Assembly (NCBI RefSeq): GCF_024721995.1
Contig: NZ_JANQBC010000013.1
Span: forward strand, 151,980-215,979
DNA from: Paenibacillus radicibacter
GTDB taxonomy: Bacteria; Bacillota; Bacilli; Paenibacillales; NBRC-103111
DNA length: 64,000 nucleotides
Direction of reading: 5' to 3'
Below are positions 44,247 through 52,904 of the stretch, piece by piece. Made by a program: the position numbers and the translations under genes. How positions within the stretch are numbered: position 1 is the first letter of the stretch; each line of letters starts with the position of its first letter. The notes under the pieces were generated by a model. It was not told the DNA's origin and ran no database searches. It saw only the letters and a program-made list of their open reading frames with translations.

Positions 44247-44873
44247 CTATGTGAGCTGCTCAACTAAAAATGCTCGTGCAGGAGCAGCATCAATACCTGT
44301 AAGCTTAAGCGGTGCTACCACCATAAAGTAAGTGCCGGCTGGTACGTCTTTCAAACGAAGTCCTTCTACGATGTGTACGCGGTTGCGAAGAAGTGAGCGG
44401 TGAGTTGGATACTCCGGCTGTGCACGTTCAATACCTAAGCCGTCTGTACCCACACCTTGCAGCTTACGCTCAATCACATATTGCGCGCCGCTGTCTGCTA
44501 AATACACAAAGTTAAAATCAAACTCCTCAGATAGGGAGTTGCGTGTCTTTAGAATCACCCATTCGCCTTCTTGCAGTGCAAAGGGCTCCAAATGTTCACG
44601 TTCAATTGCTTCTTCAACATGTGTTAAATCTACAACACGTGCTGTGCCAATTAGCTGCTCTAGTGGAATTGCTTCGATCGTCTCTCCGCCTTCAATCATA
44701 TGCAAAGCTGCATCTAGGTGTGTACCACAGTGAACGTCTAGTGCAATGCGAGTTTCATGCACTTTCGAGTTCGAGAAATTAGCCATATTAATAATTTCCG
44801 GCTTTTTCTCTTCCTTGTTCTTATACACTTGCATGCTTTCTTCAATCGTCATCGATATATCATAAATTTTCAT
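44247..44873 (-). CDS. Cyclase family metal-dependent hydrolase (KynB-like)
   Basis: 208 residues. The metal motif LDVHCGTHLDAALH is the HxGTHxDxPxH-type signature of the cyclase/arylformamidase superfamily (Pro replaced by Ala), and VGTDGLGIER near the C-terminus matches the second block. Members open amide or lactone rings, including N-formylkynurenine. I prefer the ATG of MKIYDIS; the ATG four codons upstream coincides with the ribosome binding site. Its place between zwf and prfC gives no substrate hint. Confidence 0.85.
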   Translation of the reverse strand: MKIYDISMTIEESMQVYKNKEEKKPEIINMANFSNSKVHETRIALDVHCGTHLDAALHMIEGGETIEAIPLEQLIGTARVVDLTHVEEAIEREHLEPFALQEGEWVILKTRNSLSEEFDFNFVYLADSGAQYVIERKLQGVGTDGLGIERAQPEYPTHRSLLRNRVHIVEGLRLKDVPAGTYFMVVAPLKLTGIDAAPARAFLVEQLT

Positions 44874-44900
44874 ATGAATCGCCATTCCTTCCCGGAATCT

Positions 44901-46388
44901 CTATTCTTGTCCGTGTACCGGCCACCATTTGAAACCATCTTTTTCGAGTAATTCAGTCGCACCAACAGGACCCCATGATCCAGCTGGATACAATTGAAGA
45001 TCTTCTTTTGTCTCTGACCATGCTTTCGCGATCTTGTCCACATACTCCCATGCATGTGCCACTTCATCCCAACGGGTAAAGTACGTCGAATCACCACGTG
45101 CCGCATCATTCAGAAGAAGTTCATACGCTTCTGGTGTATTCATCCCAACAAGACTGCTTTGTGCAAAATCCATCGTAATTGGAATAACGTTACCTTCACC
45201 ACCAGGTTGTTTCGCATTCATTTTCAAATGAATACCTTCAACTGGATGCACGCGGAACACAAGTAAATTGGGCTCAAGCTCATGTTTTTCAGTCAAATAC
45301 ACGTTATCTGGAACGTTCTTGAATTCCACAACAATTTCCGTTGTTTTCGCTGGAAGACGTTTACCTGTACGCACATAGAAAGGTACTCCTGCCCAGCGGA
45401 AGTTATCAACATATACTCGTGCTGCAAAATAAGTCTCTGTTGTCGATTCTGGATTCACAGAATCTTCTTCACGATAAGCTGGAAGCGCAGTACCGTTAAA
45501 CTCACCATTCGCATATTGTCCACGAATCACATGCTCTCGCACTTCATCCGAAGATTTGAATGCACGCAAAGAGCGCAATACTTTTACTTTCTCATCGCGA
45601 ATATCTTCAGGTAACAAACGGCTTGGTGGCTCCATCGCCATCATTGCAAGCATTTGCAACATATGGTTCTGTCCCATATCACGAAGTGCACCTGCATGAT
45701 CATAATAACCACCGCGCTCTTCTACACCAACCGTTTCACTCATCGTAATTTGAATATTGGAGATGTGGCGGTTATTCCAGAGTGGCTCGATGAATGCATT
45801 CGCAAAGCGAACAATCCCGATATTCTGAACCATCTCTTTACCCAAGTAATGATCGATCCGATAAATATCTTGCTCTTGGAACACTTGGCGAAGCTGCGTA
45901 TTTAACGTTTGTGCGGAAGGAAGGTCGTAACCGAACGGCTTCTCGATCACAAGGCGATGCCAGCCTTCTGTTTCAAGCAAGCCTCCATCACGCAAATTAA
46001 ACGCTACGCTACCGAATAGTTCAGGTGCGAGCGCAAGGTAAAATAGACGGTTTCCGCCCGTCTGGAATTTCTCGTCCAACTCTTCTGTAAGACCTTTAAG
46101 GGCTTTAAAACCATCTACATTATTAATGTCGAGTGACATGTATTGAAAATGTTCTGCGAAAGAAGAACAACTCTCGTCCTCCTCGATGGAGTAGCGCGCA
46201 AATTGATTAATGGATTCACACACGTCCTTACGGAATTGTTCATTCGTACGTGGACGACGAGCTAATCCTACAACTGCAAAGTTCTCTCCCAACTTGCCTT
46301 CGCGATACATGCTGTAAATAGCGGGAAAAAGCTTTCTTTTCGCAAGATCCCCCGTTGCTCCAAAAATGAAAAATACTGCGCCTATCAT
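44901..46388 (-). CDS. zwf: Glucose-6-phosphate 1-dehydrogenase
   Basis: 495 residues, first enzyme of the oxidative pentose phosphate pathway, producing NADPH. The coenzyme loop FGATGDLAKRKLFPAIYSMY is at the N-terminus, the active-site block RIDHYLGKEMVQN near residue 180 carries the catalytic His and Lys, and RTGKRLP lies further on. The ribosome binding site is weak (AAAGAATGA). First gene of the zwf-cyclase-prfC operon. Confidence 0.97.
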   Translation of the reverse strand: MIGAVFFIFGATGDLAKRKLFPAIYSMYREGKLGENFAVVGLARRPRTNEQFRKDVCESINQFARYSIEEDESCSSFAEHFQYMSLDINNVDGFKALKGLTEELDEKFQTGGNRLFYLALAPELFGSVAFNLRDGGLLETEGWHRLVIEKPFGYDLPSAQTLNTQLRQVFQEQDIYRIDHYLGKEMVQNIGIVRFANAFIEPLWNNRHISNIQITMSETVGVEERGGYYDHAGALRDMGQNHMLQMLAMMAMEPPSRLLPEDIRDEKVKVLRSLRAFKSSDEVREHVIRGQYANGEFNGTALPAYREEDSVNPESTTETYFAARVYVDNFRWAGVPFYVRTGKRLPAKTTEIVVEFKNVPDNVYLTEKHELEPNLLVFRVHPVEGIHLKMNAKQPGGEGNVIPITMDFAQSSLVGMNTPEAYELLLNDAARGDSTYFTRWDEVAHAWEYVDKIAKAWSETKEDLQLYPAGSWGPVGATELLEKDGFKWWPVHGQE

Positions 46389-46432
46389 GAGTTCATCATT
46401 CTTTCTGTATAGAATTTATTACGAATAGCATA

Positions 46433-46479
46433 CCGAAATAAGACAAAGTATTCAACTTCCCCTTGTCTTTTTCCGATAT
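46433..46479 (-). terminator. Weak terminator-like hairpin after liaR
   Basis: AAGACAA and TTGTCTT form a seven-base stem between liaR and zwf, both on the minus strand, followed by ATTTCGG. The T-run is poor. Confidence 0.35.
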
Positions 46480-46492
46480 TTTTCTCTATTTT

Positions 46493-47149
46493 CTATTCCA
46501 CTAAACCTTGCTTAAATGCATAAATCGCCGCTTGTGTACGATCATCAACACCTAATTTGGATAATACATTCGTCACATGGAATTTAACTGTCTTAATTCC
46601 AATAAATAGATCATCCGCCACTTCTTGATTTGATTTCCCTGCTGCAATCAGACGCAACACTTCCATTTCACGTTCCGTTAAATCTTCATGCGGTGCAGTT
46701 ACTACTTGTTTTGGTTGTCTAAAGCGATTCATCAGCTTAGAGGCAACTTGAGATTCTAGAATGGATTGACCCTTCGCCGCTGCGCGGATCGCACCTGTAA
46801 TTTCCCCAGCACGCGAAGTTTTGAGTAAGTACGAGATGGCACCCGCTTCAAGTACGGGATACACTTTCTCATCATCCAAAAAGCTGGTAAGTACAATGAC
46901 TTTCCGATCCGGATTAATTTCGATTAATCGACGGGTCGCTTCAATGCCATCAATGCCGCCTTCCATCACTAGATCCATCAGTACGACATCTGGATCATAT
47001 TCCTCAGCCATAGTGATGCCCTCTTCACCTGAGCTTGCCTCTCCAACCACTTCAATATCTTCTTCAGTCCCTAGTACTGCTGCAAGTCCAATACGTACCA
47101 TCTCATGGTCATCCACTAACAGTACTTTGATGATTGAGTCCTCCATCAT
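46493..47149 (-). CDS. liaR: Response regulator LiaR, NarL/FixJ type
   Basis: 218 residues. Receiver domain with acidic DD at 13-14, phosphorylated Asp59 in VVLMDLVMEGG, and the conserved Thr and Lys (VLTSF, YLLKTS). The LuxR-type HTH is LTEREMEVLRLIAAGKSNQE with FIGIKTVKFHVTNVLSKLGV. LiaR answers cell-envelope stress signalled by LiaS. The start at ATG after AAGGAG lies inside the last codons of liaS (41-base overlap), so translation is coupled. The liaIH target operon is not adjacent. Confidence 0.94.
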   Translation of the reverse strand: MMEDSIIKVLLVDDHEMVRIGLAAVLGTEEDIEVVGEASSGEEGITMAEEYDPDVVLMDLVMEGGIDGIEATRRLIEINPDRKVIVLTSFLDDEKVYPVLEAGAISYLLKTSRAGEITGAIRAAAKGQSILESQVASKLMNRFRQPKQVVTAPHEDLTEREMEVLRLIAAGKSNQEVADDLFIGIKTVKFHVTNVLSKLGVDDRTQAAIYAFKQGLVE

Positions 47150-48206
47150 CCACCACTCCTTCCGATATAATTGGAACACGAATCTCAATGCGAGTGCCTT
47201 GTTCAGGCGCTGCGACAACGGAGATCGATCCACCAATTTCGCTTACCCGCTCACGCATCGTCGTAAGTCCATATGAGGATTGTTTCTTCGATTCATTCAG
47301 GTCGAATCCAACCCCATTATCACGAATCATTAACCTTACACCATCTATACGTTGTAACAGCTTGAGTTCAAGCTTGGTTGCTTTGGCATGACGCAGTGCG
47401 TTCGATAACGCTTCTTGGACGATACGGAACAGATGATCCTCAATACCCTTAGGTAAAATAATATCTTCATCTGCCTCCCAGTCAATATCCATGGTTACTT
47501 TAGCACGCAGTTCGAGCAGAAGATCATTTAACGCGACAGATAGACGCTTGCCTTCCAAATGCACAGGACGAAGATGCATTAATAGCGCTCTCATCTCGGA
47601 TTGTGCAACCGATGACATCTCTTCGATCAAGAAAATTTGGCGCTTCGCCTTTTCAAAATCTCGATCCATGATTCTACCAACCGCTGTTGCCGTCATCGAA
47701 ATTGCGAATAATTGCTGAGAAACCGCATCATGAAGTTCTCGAGCTAATCGTTGACGTTCTTCCATAACTGCCGAGAATCTTGCCTTCTCCGCTAATTGTG
47801 CATTGTGATTGGAAAGACGCTGAAGGGTGTTGACCTGCTCTTCCCATTTCTTCGTCACACGTTCTAATTGTTGACCAAGACGGCCAATCTCGTCTTCACC
47901 TAAATTTAGCGTTCCGCGTGTAAACGTTCCTTTTTCAAGTAGCTGCATCGTTTCCATGATCGGTTCTAATCTACGTCTAATCCGATTCGATGACCAGAAT
48001 CCGTAAGTTCCCCCTGCTACGATAGGTACAGCAAGTCCAACTATGATTAAGATAAAAAATTCGCTTGACCAAGCATCCACTTTTGCGATCAAGCCAAAAT
48101 AACTCATCGCATATAACAATGCCCCCACAATAATAAAGCTAAAGACAATGGACTCCCCCATACTCCGCCATATCATATTGGTTAGCTTTTTCTTATAGCT
48201 TTGCAT
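47109..48206 (-). CDS. liaS: Sensor histidine kinase LiaS
   Basis: 365 residues. Two membrane helices (about 17-35 and 46-65) with a short external loop, the mark of intramembrane-sensing kinases, then a HAMP domain, and HisKA_3 with His159 in RELHDAVSQQLFAI. The ATPase domain has IVQEALSNALRHAKAT and RDNGVGFD. Phosphorylates LiaR when cell-wall antibiotics disturb lipid II cycling. GGAGG precedes the ATG. Twenty bases after liaF. Confidence 0.94.
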   Translation of the reverse strand: MQSYKKKLTNMIWRSMGESIVFSFIIVGALLYAMSYFGLIAKVDAWSSEFFILIIVGLAVPIVAGGTYGFWSSNRIRRRLEPIMETMQLLEKGTFTRGTLNLGEDEIGRLGQQLERVTKKWEEQVNTLQRLSNHNAQLAEKARFSAVMEERQRLARELHDAVSQQLFAISMTATAVGRIMDRDFEKAKRQIFLIEEMSSVAQSEMRALLMHLRPVHLEGKRLSVALNDLLLELRAKVTMDIDWEADEDIILPKGIEDHLFRIVQEALSNALRHAKATKLELKLLQRIDGVRLMIRDNGVGFDLNESKKQSSYGLTTMRERVSEIGGSISVVAAPEQGTRIEIRVPIISEGVVDDGGLNHQSTVSG

Positions 48207-48225
48207 GAAACATCCTCCAGAACCT

Positions 48226-48891
48226 TTAGTCTAATATTTTCACATCAATATCTCCAACAATATAGGATATAAGTACTTTCACCTGATTCGCACTCGTGTC
48301 ATAATTCGCAGAGCGATAGTGAATGCGATTCATTAGCCCATTCTCTCGTTCTTCTTCCACATCAATTGGACCCATGAAGCTAAAAGCTTCGACAGATAAC
48401 CCAAGCTCTTCAGGTACTCGAATATCAATATCGCCAATCATGCCTTGCAGCAAGATTGTCGTCTCTTTCTGTTCAATCAAAGCCATCGACAGATCGATAT
48501 GCACTTCACCGAACATGAACCACACCGAGCTGTCACGCAGTACATAAGGATCTCCTCCTAGACGAAGACCGCCTAGAATGTTTTGCTTATGAAGATGAAA
48601 GTTCTTCTTCTGAACCTTCTTGGATTGATAGTAAAAATAGACCAAGGACGCCAGTGTGATAAAGATGACAAGTGCCATATGTTCAACGAGCAAGAATAAC
48701 AAACCAATTACAATCCAGGTTAGTCCCTTGCGATTTCCCATTGTTCGGAGTTGATAGAACCCTAATAGAAATATCAATATGGCAATCATGGGGAATGTAC
48801 CGATCAACCTCGAAAAGATCAGAAAAACACCTGTGCCTATTAAAAATAATGCCGTGTTGCGATTACGGTAATTTTTCTTTTGCTCTTCCAT
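48226..48891 (-). CDS. liaF: LiaF, inhibitor of LiaS
   Basis: 221 residues. Four predicted membrane helices occupy residues 12-90, followed by a cytoplasmic beta-rich LiaF domain (LGGLRLGGDPYVLRDSSVWF, LLQGMIGDIDIRVPEELGLS, ISYIVGDIDVKILD). In B. subtilis LiaF keeps the LiaS kinase off without stress. GGGGAGG precedes the ATG. First gene of liaFSR; the 3' end has the typical terminal block. Confidence 0.92.
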   Translation of the reverse strand: MEEQKKNYRNRNTALFLIGTGVFLIFSRLIGTFPMIAILIFLLGFYQLRTMGNRKGLTWIVIGLLFLLVEHMALVIFITLASLVYFYYQSKKVQKKNFHLHKQNILGGLRLGGDPYVLRDSSVWFMFGEVHIDLSMALIEQKETTILLQGMIGDIDIRVPEELGLSVEAFSFMGPIDVEEERENGLMNRIHYRSANYDTSANQVKVLISYIVGDIDVKILD

Positions 48892-49010
48892 GTTGCCACC
48901 TCCCCTATTTCATACTATTGTATATTATCCCTAAGCAGGTGAACATAGCCCTAGGACTATACAAGAACCCCGACCTTAGTCTTGGTCGCCCGCTTTTCCC
49001 CTTATCTAAC

Positions 49011-50015
49011 CTAACCTCCGATTTGCGACATCCGGCGCAGGGTGGGTGTATGGGACTGGGTTTTATCTGTTAATTTAAGTGCCATCTCATGCGTTTCTGG
49101 CTTCTGACCTAATGCCCGATAGAACAATTGTAGCAGTTGCTCTTCATTTCCGATCAATGGGCGTACATTAAATTCATCGGACCAATACAAGCATGGTTTA
49201 ATATTGCCATCAGCAGTAAGTCGAAGGCGATTACACGTTTGACAGAAGTGATCACTAACTGGATGAATCAATCCGAACGATCCTTTTGCACCCTGTATCT
49301 GATAATTTTGAGATGGGCCATTGCCATATACAGCTGCTGATTCCGCTACTTCAAACCCCTGCTCTTTGCATACTTCAAGAACAGTGGATAGTGGAACATA
49401 CTTGGTTTTCCAGCCTGCATCATCATGACCTATTGGCATATATTCAATATATCGAACTTGGATGTCTCGTTCTAGTGTAAGCCTCAGGAAATCTAGAATC
49501 TCATCATCATTGATACCTTTCATTAATACAACATTGATTTTAATGGGATATAAACCTACACGGTAAGCGGCTTCAATTGCTTGTAAGACTCTATGAATAT
49601 CTCCACCGCGTGTAATCATGGCAAACCGATCTGCACGTAAGGAGTCCAAGGAAATATTTATCCGTGTTAACCCTGCTTGCTTAAATTTATCTGCTTTTGC
49701 TGCAAAATAAACCCCGTTCGTCGTAAGCGCAATATCCTCGATCCCTGGTATATTCGCTAACATCTCAACCAATTGTTCCAAATTTTTGCGGACAAGCGGC
49801 TCTCCACCTGTTAGACGCAACTTGCGAAGTCCTTGCTTTGCCAGTATACGAACAACTTCAGTTATTTCTTCAAATGAGAGCAATTTCTCATTAGGTTCAA
49901 ACTCCATACCTTCTTCGGGCATGCAATATACACAACGTAGGTTACAGCGGTCTGTAACCGAAATACGTAGATAATCATGTTTACGGTTGTAAGAATCTAC
50001 GAGCCCACCAGACAT
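49011..50015 (-). CDS. moaA: GTP 3',8-cyclase MoaA
   Basis: 334 residues, radical SAM enzyme for the first step of molybdenum cofactor synthesis. The N-terminal cluster ligands are Cys24, Cys28 and Cys31 (CNLRCVYC); the second cluster set is [10 protein letters not shown] plus [19 protein letters not shown] is the SAM motif, and the C-terminus ends in GG as needed for activity. AAGGGGGAAGG precedes the ATG. No other mo genes are adjacent. Confidence 0.97.
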   Translation of the reverse strand: MSGGLVDSYNRKHDYLRISVTDRCNLRCVYCMPEEGMEFEPNEKLLSFEEITEVVRILAKQGLRKLRLTGGEPLVRKNLEQLVEMLANIPGIEDIALTTNGVYFAAKADKFKQAGLTRINISLDSLRADRFAMITRGGDIHRVLQAIEAAYRVGLYPIKINVVLMKGINDDEILDFLRLTLERDIQVRYIEYMPIGHDDAGWKTKYVPLSTVLEVCKEQGFEVAESAAVYGNGPSQNYQIQGAKGSFGLIHPVSDHFCQTCNRLRLTADGNIKPCLYWSDEFNVRPLIGNEEQLLQLFYRALGQKPETHEMALKLTDKTQSHTPTLRRMSQIGG

Positions 50016-50054
50016 CAGCCTTCCCCCTTTGGATCATTATGTCATACACATTCA

Positions 50055-50099
50055 CAAAAAAACAGGATAGAAGCGGCGAAGCCACCCCTACACCTGTTT
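50055..50099 (-). terminator. Terminator of the membrane-anchored hydrolase gene
   Basis: On the minus strand AACAGG...CCTGTT with an inner stem AGGGGTGGC/GCCGCTTCT (several G-T pairs), followed by seven T. Confidence 0.85.
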
Positions 50100-50117
50100 A
50101 TGTTTGGAAGCGGAGCT

Positions 50118-51080
50118 TTATTTCAGATTGTTGGAAAAGAATTGTGTCACTTTCGCTAAATACTCATCAGGTTTAACATCATAAGCACCGACATGTTTAT
50201 CCCCTTCTACAAGCCACAGGGAAGTATTCGGACTACCAGAAGCTTTCATCAACTGTTCACTATTGCTCGCCGGAATCTTCCCGTCATTCGTCGTATGAAT
50301 CAGCATCACTGGCTTATCCTTCAGCTTCGTAATCGATTCGATCGGGCGAACCTTATCTGGGTCAAGTCCCGTCATTAGCGTCGTCTCCCAAATCACAAGC
50401 GGTGTAAACGGGAATGCCGGCAAATTGCTCCACACAGGCAAGTTCTCTTCTAAATACGGACGTAAATCTGCAAACGGAGAGTCTGCAATAACCGCTTGCA
50501 CATCTGATGCTTCTGGAGCGGCATTAAGCGATACGACTGCTCCCATTGAATAACCGACTAACCCAATCTTCGTGTACCCTAAGCTCTTGGCATAATTAAT
50601 CGCTGCGAGTAGATCCGATTTCTCATAAAGTCCCACACTTGTTACTGTTCCCTCTGATTCACCTGAATTACGGAAATCAAATAGCAATGAAGCGATACCT
50701 TGCTCCTTAAGTGCCTTAGCTGTTGGAAGTGCAGGCTTCTCTCCAGAGCGGTTACCTCTAAATCCATGTGAGAAAATAACGATCCGATCCTTCGTATCTC
50801 CTGCTGGAATTAACCAGCCGCGTAGCAGGGTTTCATCATAGGCACTATTAAACTCTACATTCGTATAGGCAAGCTGTAGATCTTCTGGTTTGGCTTCTAG
50901 TGGATCCTTCACTGGATGGGTTAAATTCCACCCCACATATCCCGAAATGCCGAATACCCCAAGTAATAGGATCACGATAAGAATTACAGCACTAATTCCA
51001 ATCCAGCGACGACGGCGTTTCGGTCTAATTTGCTGTTGCAAGCGCGCCTCATTACGAATTACATTTTGCGCATCTGACAA
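50118..51080 (-). CDS. Membrane-anchored alpha/beta hydrolase
   Basis: 320 residues. A basic patch (RPKRRRRW) and one helix (IGISAVILIVILLLGVFGIS) anchor the protein with the catalytic domain outside. The nucleophile elbow is VGYSMGAVV, the oxyanion region FSHGFRGNRSG, the Asp in LIHTTNDGKIP, and the His in GDKHVGAYD. It belongs to the YqkD/BEM46-like group with unknown ester or peptide substrates. TTG start after GGGAGG. Monocistronic. Confidence 0.9.
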   Translation of the reverse strand: MSDAQNVIRNEARLQQQIRPKRRRRWIGISAVILIVILLLGVFGISGYVGWNLTHPVKDPLEAKPEDLQLAYTNVEFNSAYDETLLRGWLIPAGDTKDRIVIFSHGFRGNRSGEKPALPTAKALKEQGIASLLFDFRNSGESEGTVTSVGLYEKSDLLAAINYAKSLGYTKIGLVGYSMGAVVSLNAAPEASDVQAVIADSPFADLRPYLEENLPVWSNLPAFPFTPLVIWETTLMTGLDPDKVRPIESITKLKDKPVMLIHTTNDGKIPASNSEQLMKASGSPNTSLWLVEGDKHVGAYDVKPDEYLAKVTQFFSNNLK

Positions 51081-51258
51081 ACGAAAACCTCCCTTAAAAA
51101 CGTTTTCAATATAGGCTATGAGCGCATTATAATCTCTTTGCCACGAAATTTCTACTACAATCTATTAACAATTGGGTTATATAGAATGAAGCTTCGAGTG
51201 ACTTGAGTGTCGTCCACGACCGGAAACATTCAAAGCCCGTGCATTTTCTGAGGAATAC

Positions 51259-51297
51259 GAAACCCCCTTACGACATTTGCCGCAGGGGGATTTTTCA
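51259..51297 (-). terminator. Probable terminator of the copZ operon
   Basis: CCCCCT and AGGGGG form a stem around a 15-base loop just after the stop of the siroheme-type protein. The minus-strand T-run (TTTCG) is short. Confidence 0.45.
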
Positions 51298-51304
51298 CTT
51301 CAAT

Positions 51305-51925
51305 CTATATGATTGATGAAGCTCGAAGATGATCTAGTGAGATCCGATTAATGTACCTCGAATACTTCTCTTTCTTCTTACCATTCTGCTGAAAATCGCT
51401 AATTAAGCTCGTAACGACTGGAATAAGACGATCTTCTTCAACATTTGCCGTTAATAACTGCGCCAGTGCAGCCTTCAGACCTTTGGATTCTCCACCTACG
51501 TAGATATCATATTTGTCTCTCATTTTGACAACCGCAATGTCTTTAAGAAGAGGTTCGCTCGTACCTAGCGCACAGCCTGCATAACCGACCTTCAGTGGAC
51601 TTGGAGCCTCATGACCTGCAATTGCTTCATCCAGCTTTCTTGCAATGTCGAGTCCAGCGTCCTCAGCACCTCTGCAGAAATTACAAGAGATTAAGCTTTT
51701 CGTATAAAAGCCCGCAGGGTGAATTTGTAGTCCAACTTTTTTCAAAGCTTCCTGCGCTTCTTCTATACGTTCCTCTTTCATTTCTACATACAACTGTTTA
51801 AAGGTCGTCATCTCAACTTTCGCATCTTCACCAATGACTGCTCCAATAGCAGCTAATTGCTCGGGTCTTAACAATGTCCCGCCGACTTCAAATCCAGGGG
51901 TCACTGCAAATTTTTGCATCGCCAT
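51305..51925 (-). CDS. Sulfite/nitrite reductase ferredoxin-like protein coupled to copZ
   Basis: 206 residues. The N-terminal half resembles the ferredoxin-like half-domain of siroheme reductases (PGFEVGGTLLRPEQLAAIG, MTTFKQLYVE), and the second half has SCNFCRGAEDAGLDIARKLD and LKVGYAGCALGTSEP, a short siroheme/4Fe-4S region. Only three cysteines exist (81, 84, 118), one fewer than a full 4Fe-4S site needs. The start overlaps the copZ stop (TAATG). It is far too short to be a complete reductase; a copper or electron-transfer role is inferred from position only. Confidence 0.75.
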   Translation of the reverse strand: MAMQKFAVTPGFEVGGTLLRPEQLAAIGAVIGEDAKVEMTTFKQLYVEMKEERIEEAQEALKKVGLQIHPAGFYTKSLISCNFCRGAEDAGLDIARKLDEAIAGHEAPSPLKVGYAGCALGTSEPLLKDIAVVKMRDKYDIYVGGESKGLKAALAQLLTANVEEDRLIPVVTSLISDFQQNGKKKEKYSRYINRISLDHLRASSII

Positions 51926-52125
51926 TATACAATGTCATATCCTTGATCTTCGATTGCTTCTTTAATTGCATCTACGGACAATTTGGAATCATCGAATTCT
52001 ACAGCTACTGTACCAGCGGACAAATCTACTTTACCTTTAGCATCTATCTCTTTAAGTGCGCCTTCAATGGAGTTCACACAGTGGTTGCAAGACATACCTT
52101 CTACTTGTAAAATTACGTTAGTCAT
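51925..52125 (-). CDS. copZ: Copper chaperone CopZ
   Basis: 66 residues, one HMA ferredoxin-like domain with the Cu(I) site GMSCNHCV near residues 12-16. It carries Cu(I) to the N-terminal domains of CopA and to CsoR. AAGGAG lies before the ATG, nine bases away. It has its own promoter carrying a G-run, and shares a transcript with the siroheme-like protein gene. Confidence 0.95.
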   Translation of the reverse strand: MTNVILQVEGMSCNHCVNSIEGALKEIDAKGKVDLSAGTVAVEFDDSKLSVDAIKEAIEDQGYDIV

Positions 52126-52166
52126 TGTTCATTTCTCCTTTATTTTATAAGATTAAATATAATTAT

Positions 52167-52195
52167 AGTATACCCCCCTAGACTATTTAAGTCAA
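52167..52195 (-). promoter_or_regulatory. copZ promoter with putative CsoR operator in the spacer
   Basis: TTGACT and TATACT are separated by 17 bases. The spacer contains TAGGGGGG running into the -10 (GGGGGGTATAC), matching the G-run found in the copA promoter spacer. Location between the hexamers is where B. subtilis CsoR binds at its copZA promoter. Confidence 0.75.
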
Positions 52196-52215
52196 CGGGA
52201 ACTTATCCTATACAT

Positions 52216-52569
52216 TTACTTCATTAATTTGTTCATTGTTGTTAACAGTTCATCGAGTACATTATGATCGCCTTCTTGAATACGGTCGATCACACAGCCT
52301 TTCATATGATGCTCTAGCAGTAATTTACCAACTCCATTTAATGCGGATTGAATCGAAGAGATTTGATTGAGCACATCGTCACAATACGTGTTCTTCTCTA
52401 TTAACCCTTTCACACCACGGATCTGACCTTCAATACGGTTTAATCGATTAAGAAGACTAGACTTTGTTTTATCCGAATGATGGCTCTTACGTTCATCCCC
52501 GCAGCATGATGTATCTGTGTCACACGCACTTTGATTTACATCTATAACTTGAGTCTCCATTTTCATCAT
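52216..52569 (-). CDS. csoR: Copper-sensing repressor CsoR
   Basis: 117 residues. The DUF156 helical core LLNRLNRIEGQIRGVKGLIE carries the DNA-binding arginines; Cu(I) ligands are Cys63, His88 and Cys92 in TYCDDV and HHMKGCV. Cu(I) binding releases DNA. An unusual N-terminal tail of about 35 residues contains three extra cysteines and two histidines (TDTSCCGDERKSHHS). Start overlaps the thioredoxin stop (ATGA); an ATG three codons later is also possible. Confidence 0.94.
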   Translation of the reverse strand: MMKMETQVIDVNQSACDTDTSCCGDERKSHHSDKTKSSLLNRLNRIEGQIRGVKGLIEKNTYCDDVLNQISSIQSALNGVGKLLLEHHMKGCVIDRIQEGDHNVLDELLTTMNKLMK

Positions 52570-52886
52570 TCTCCTTGAAGTTGATTAATCGCATCCTGAA
52601 GCGTTTGTTTCGGTACGAAACCTGTAACCGTTCCAACAACTTTTCCATTTTTATAAAAGAACATCGCCGGTAAGCTCATTACATTTAATTCTGTGGATAC
52701 TTGTTCATTCGTTTCTACATTAATTGTGACAATCTTGACCTTATCGCTATTCTCATTACTTAACTCTTCAAGGATTGGAGCTAATGTCTTACATAAGGAG
52801 CACCATGGTGCCCAAAATTCAACCAACACTAGCCCATCTTGATTAATCGTTTCTTTAAACGTCTGATCTGTAATTTCGTGCACCAT
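52566..52886 (-). CDS. Thioredoxin with atypical CSLC active site, in the copper operon
   Basis: 106 residues, complete thioredoxin fold with cis-proline in NVMSLPAMFFYKNG. The active site is WCSLC (Cys29, Cys32) in place of WCGPC, a change expected to alter redox potential and cysteine pKa. It lies 18 bases after copA and overlaps csoR, so it belongs to the copper operon. It may reduce disulfides formed under copper stress or handle Cu(I) directly; both are inference. Confidence 0.9.
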   Translation of the reverse strand: MVHEITDQTFKETINQDGLVLVEFWAPWCSLCKTLAPILEELSNENSDKVKIVTINVETNEQVSTELNVMSLPAMFFYKNGKVVGTVTGFVPKQTLQDAINQLQGE

Positions 52887-52904
52887 GATAATCCCTCCAA
52901 ATGA

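Noticed and set aside
47109..47149. Frameshift or fusion between liaS and liaR
   Set aside because: Both frames are intact; the liaR start with its own ribosome binding site overlaps the liaS end, a normal coupled arrangement.
48966..48996. Terminator after moaA
   Set aside because: The stem is only five base pairs and the T-run is broken, so I did not list it.
51181..51245. Fourth copy of the palindromic repeat near the hydrolase promoter
   Set aside because: Only a short GACCGGAAA-like match is present and the paired arms are missing.
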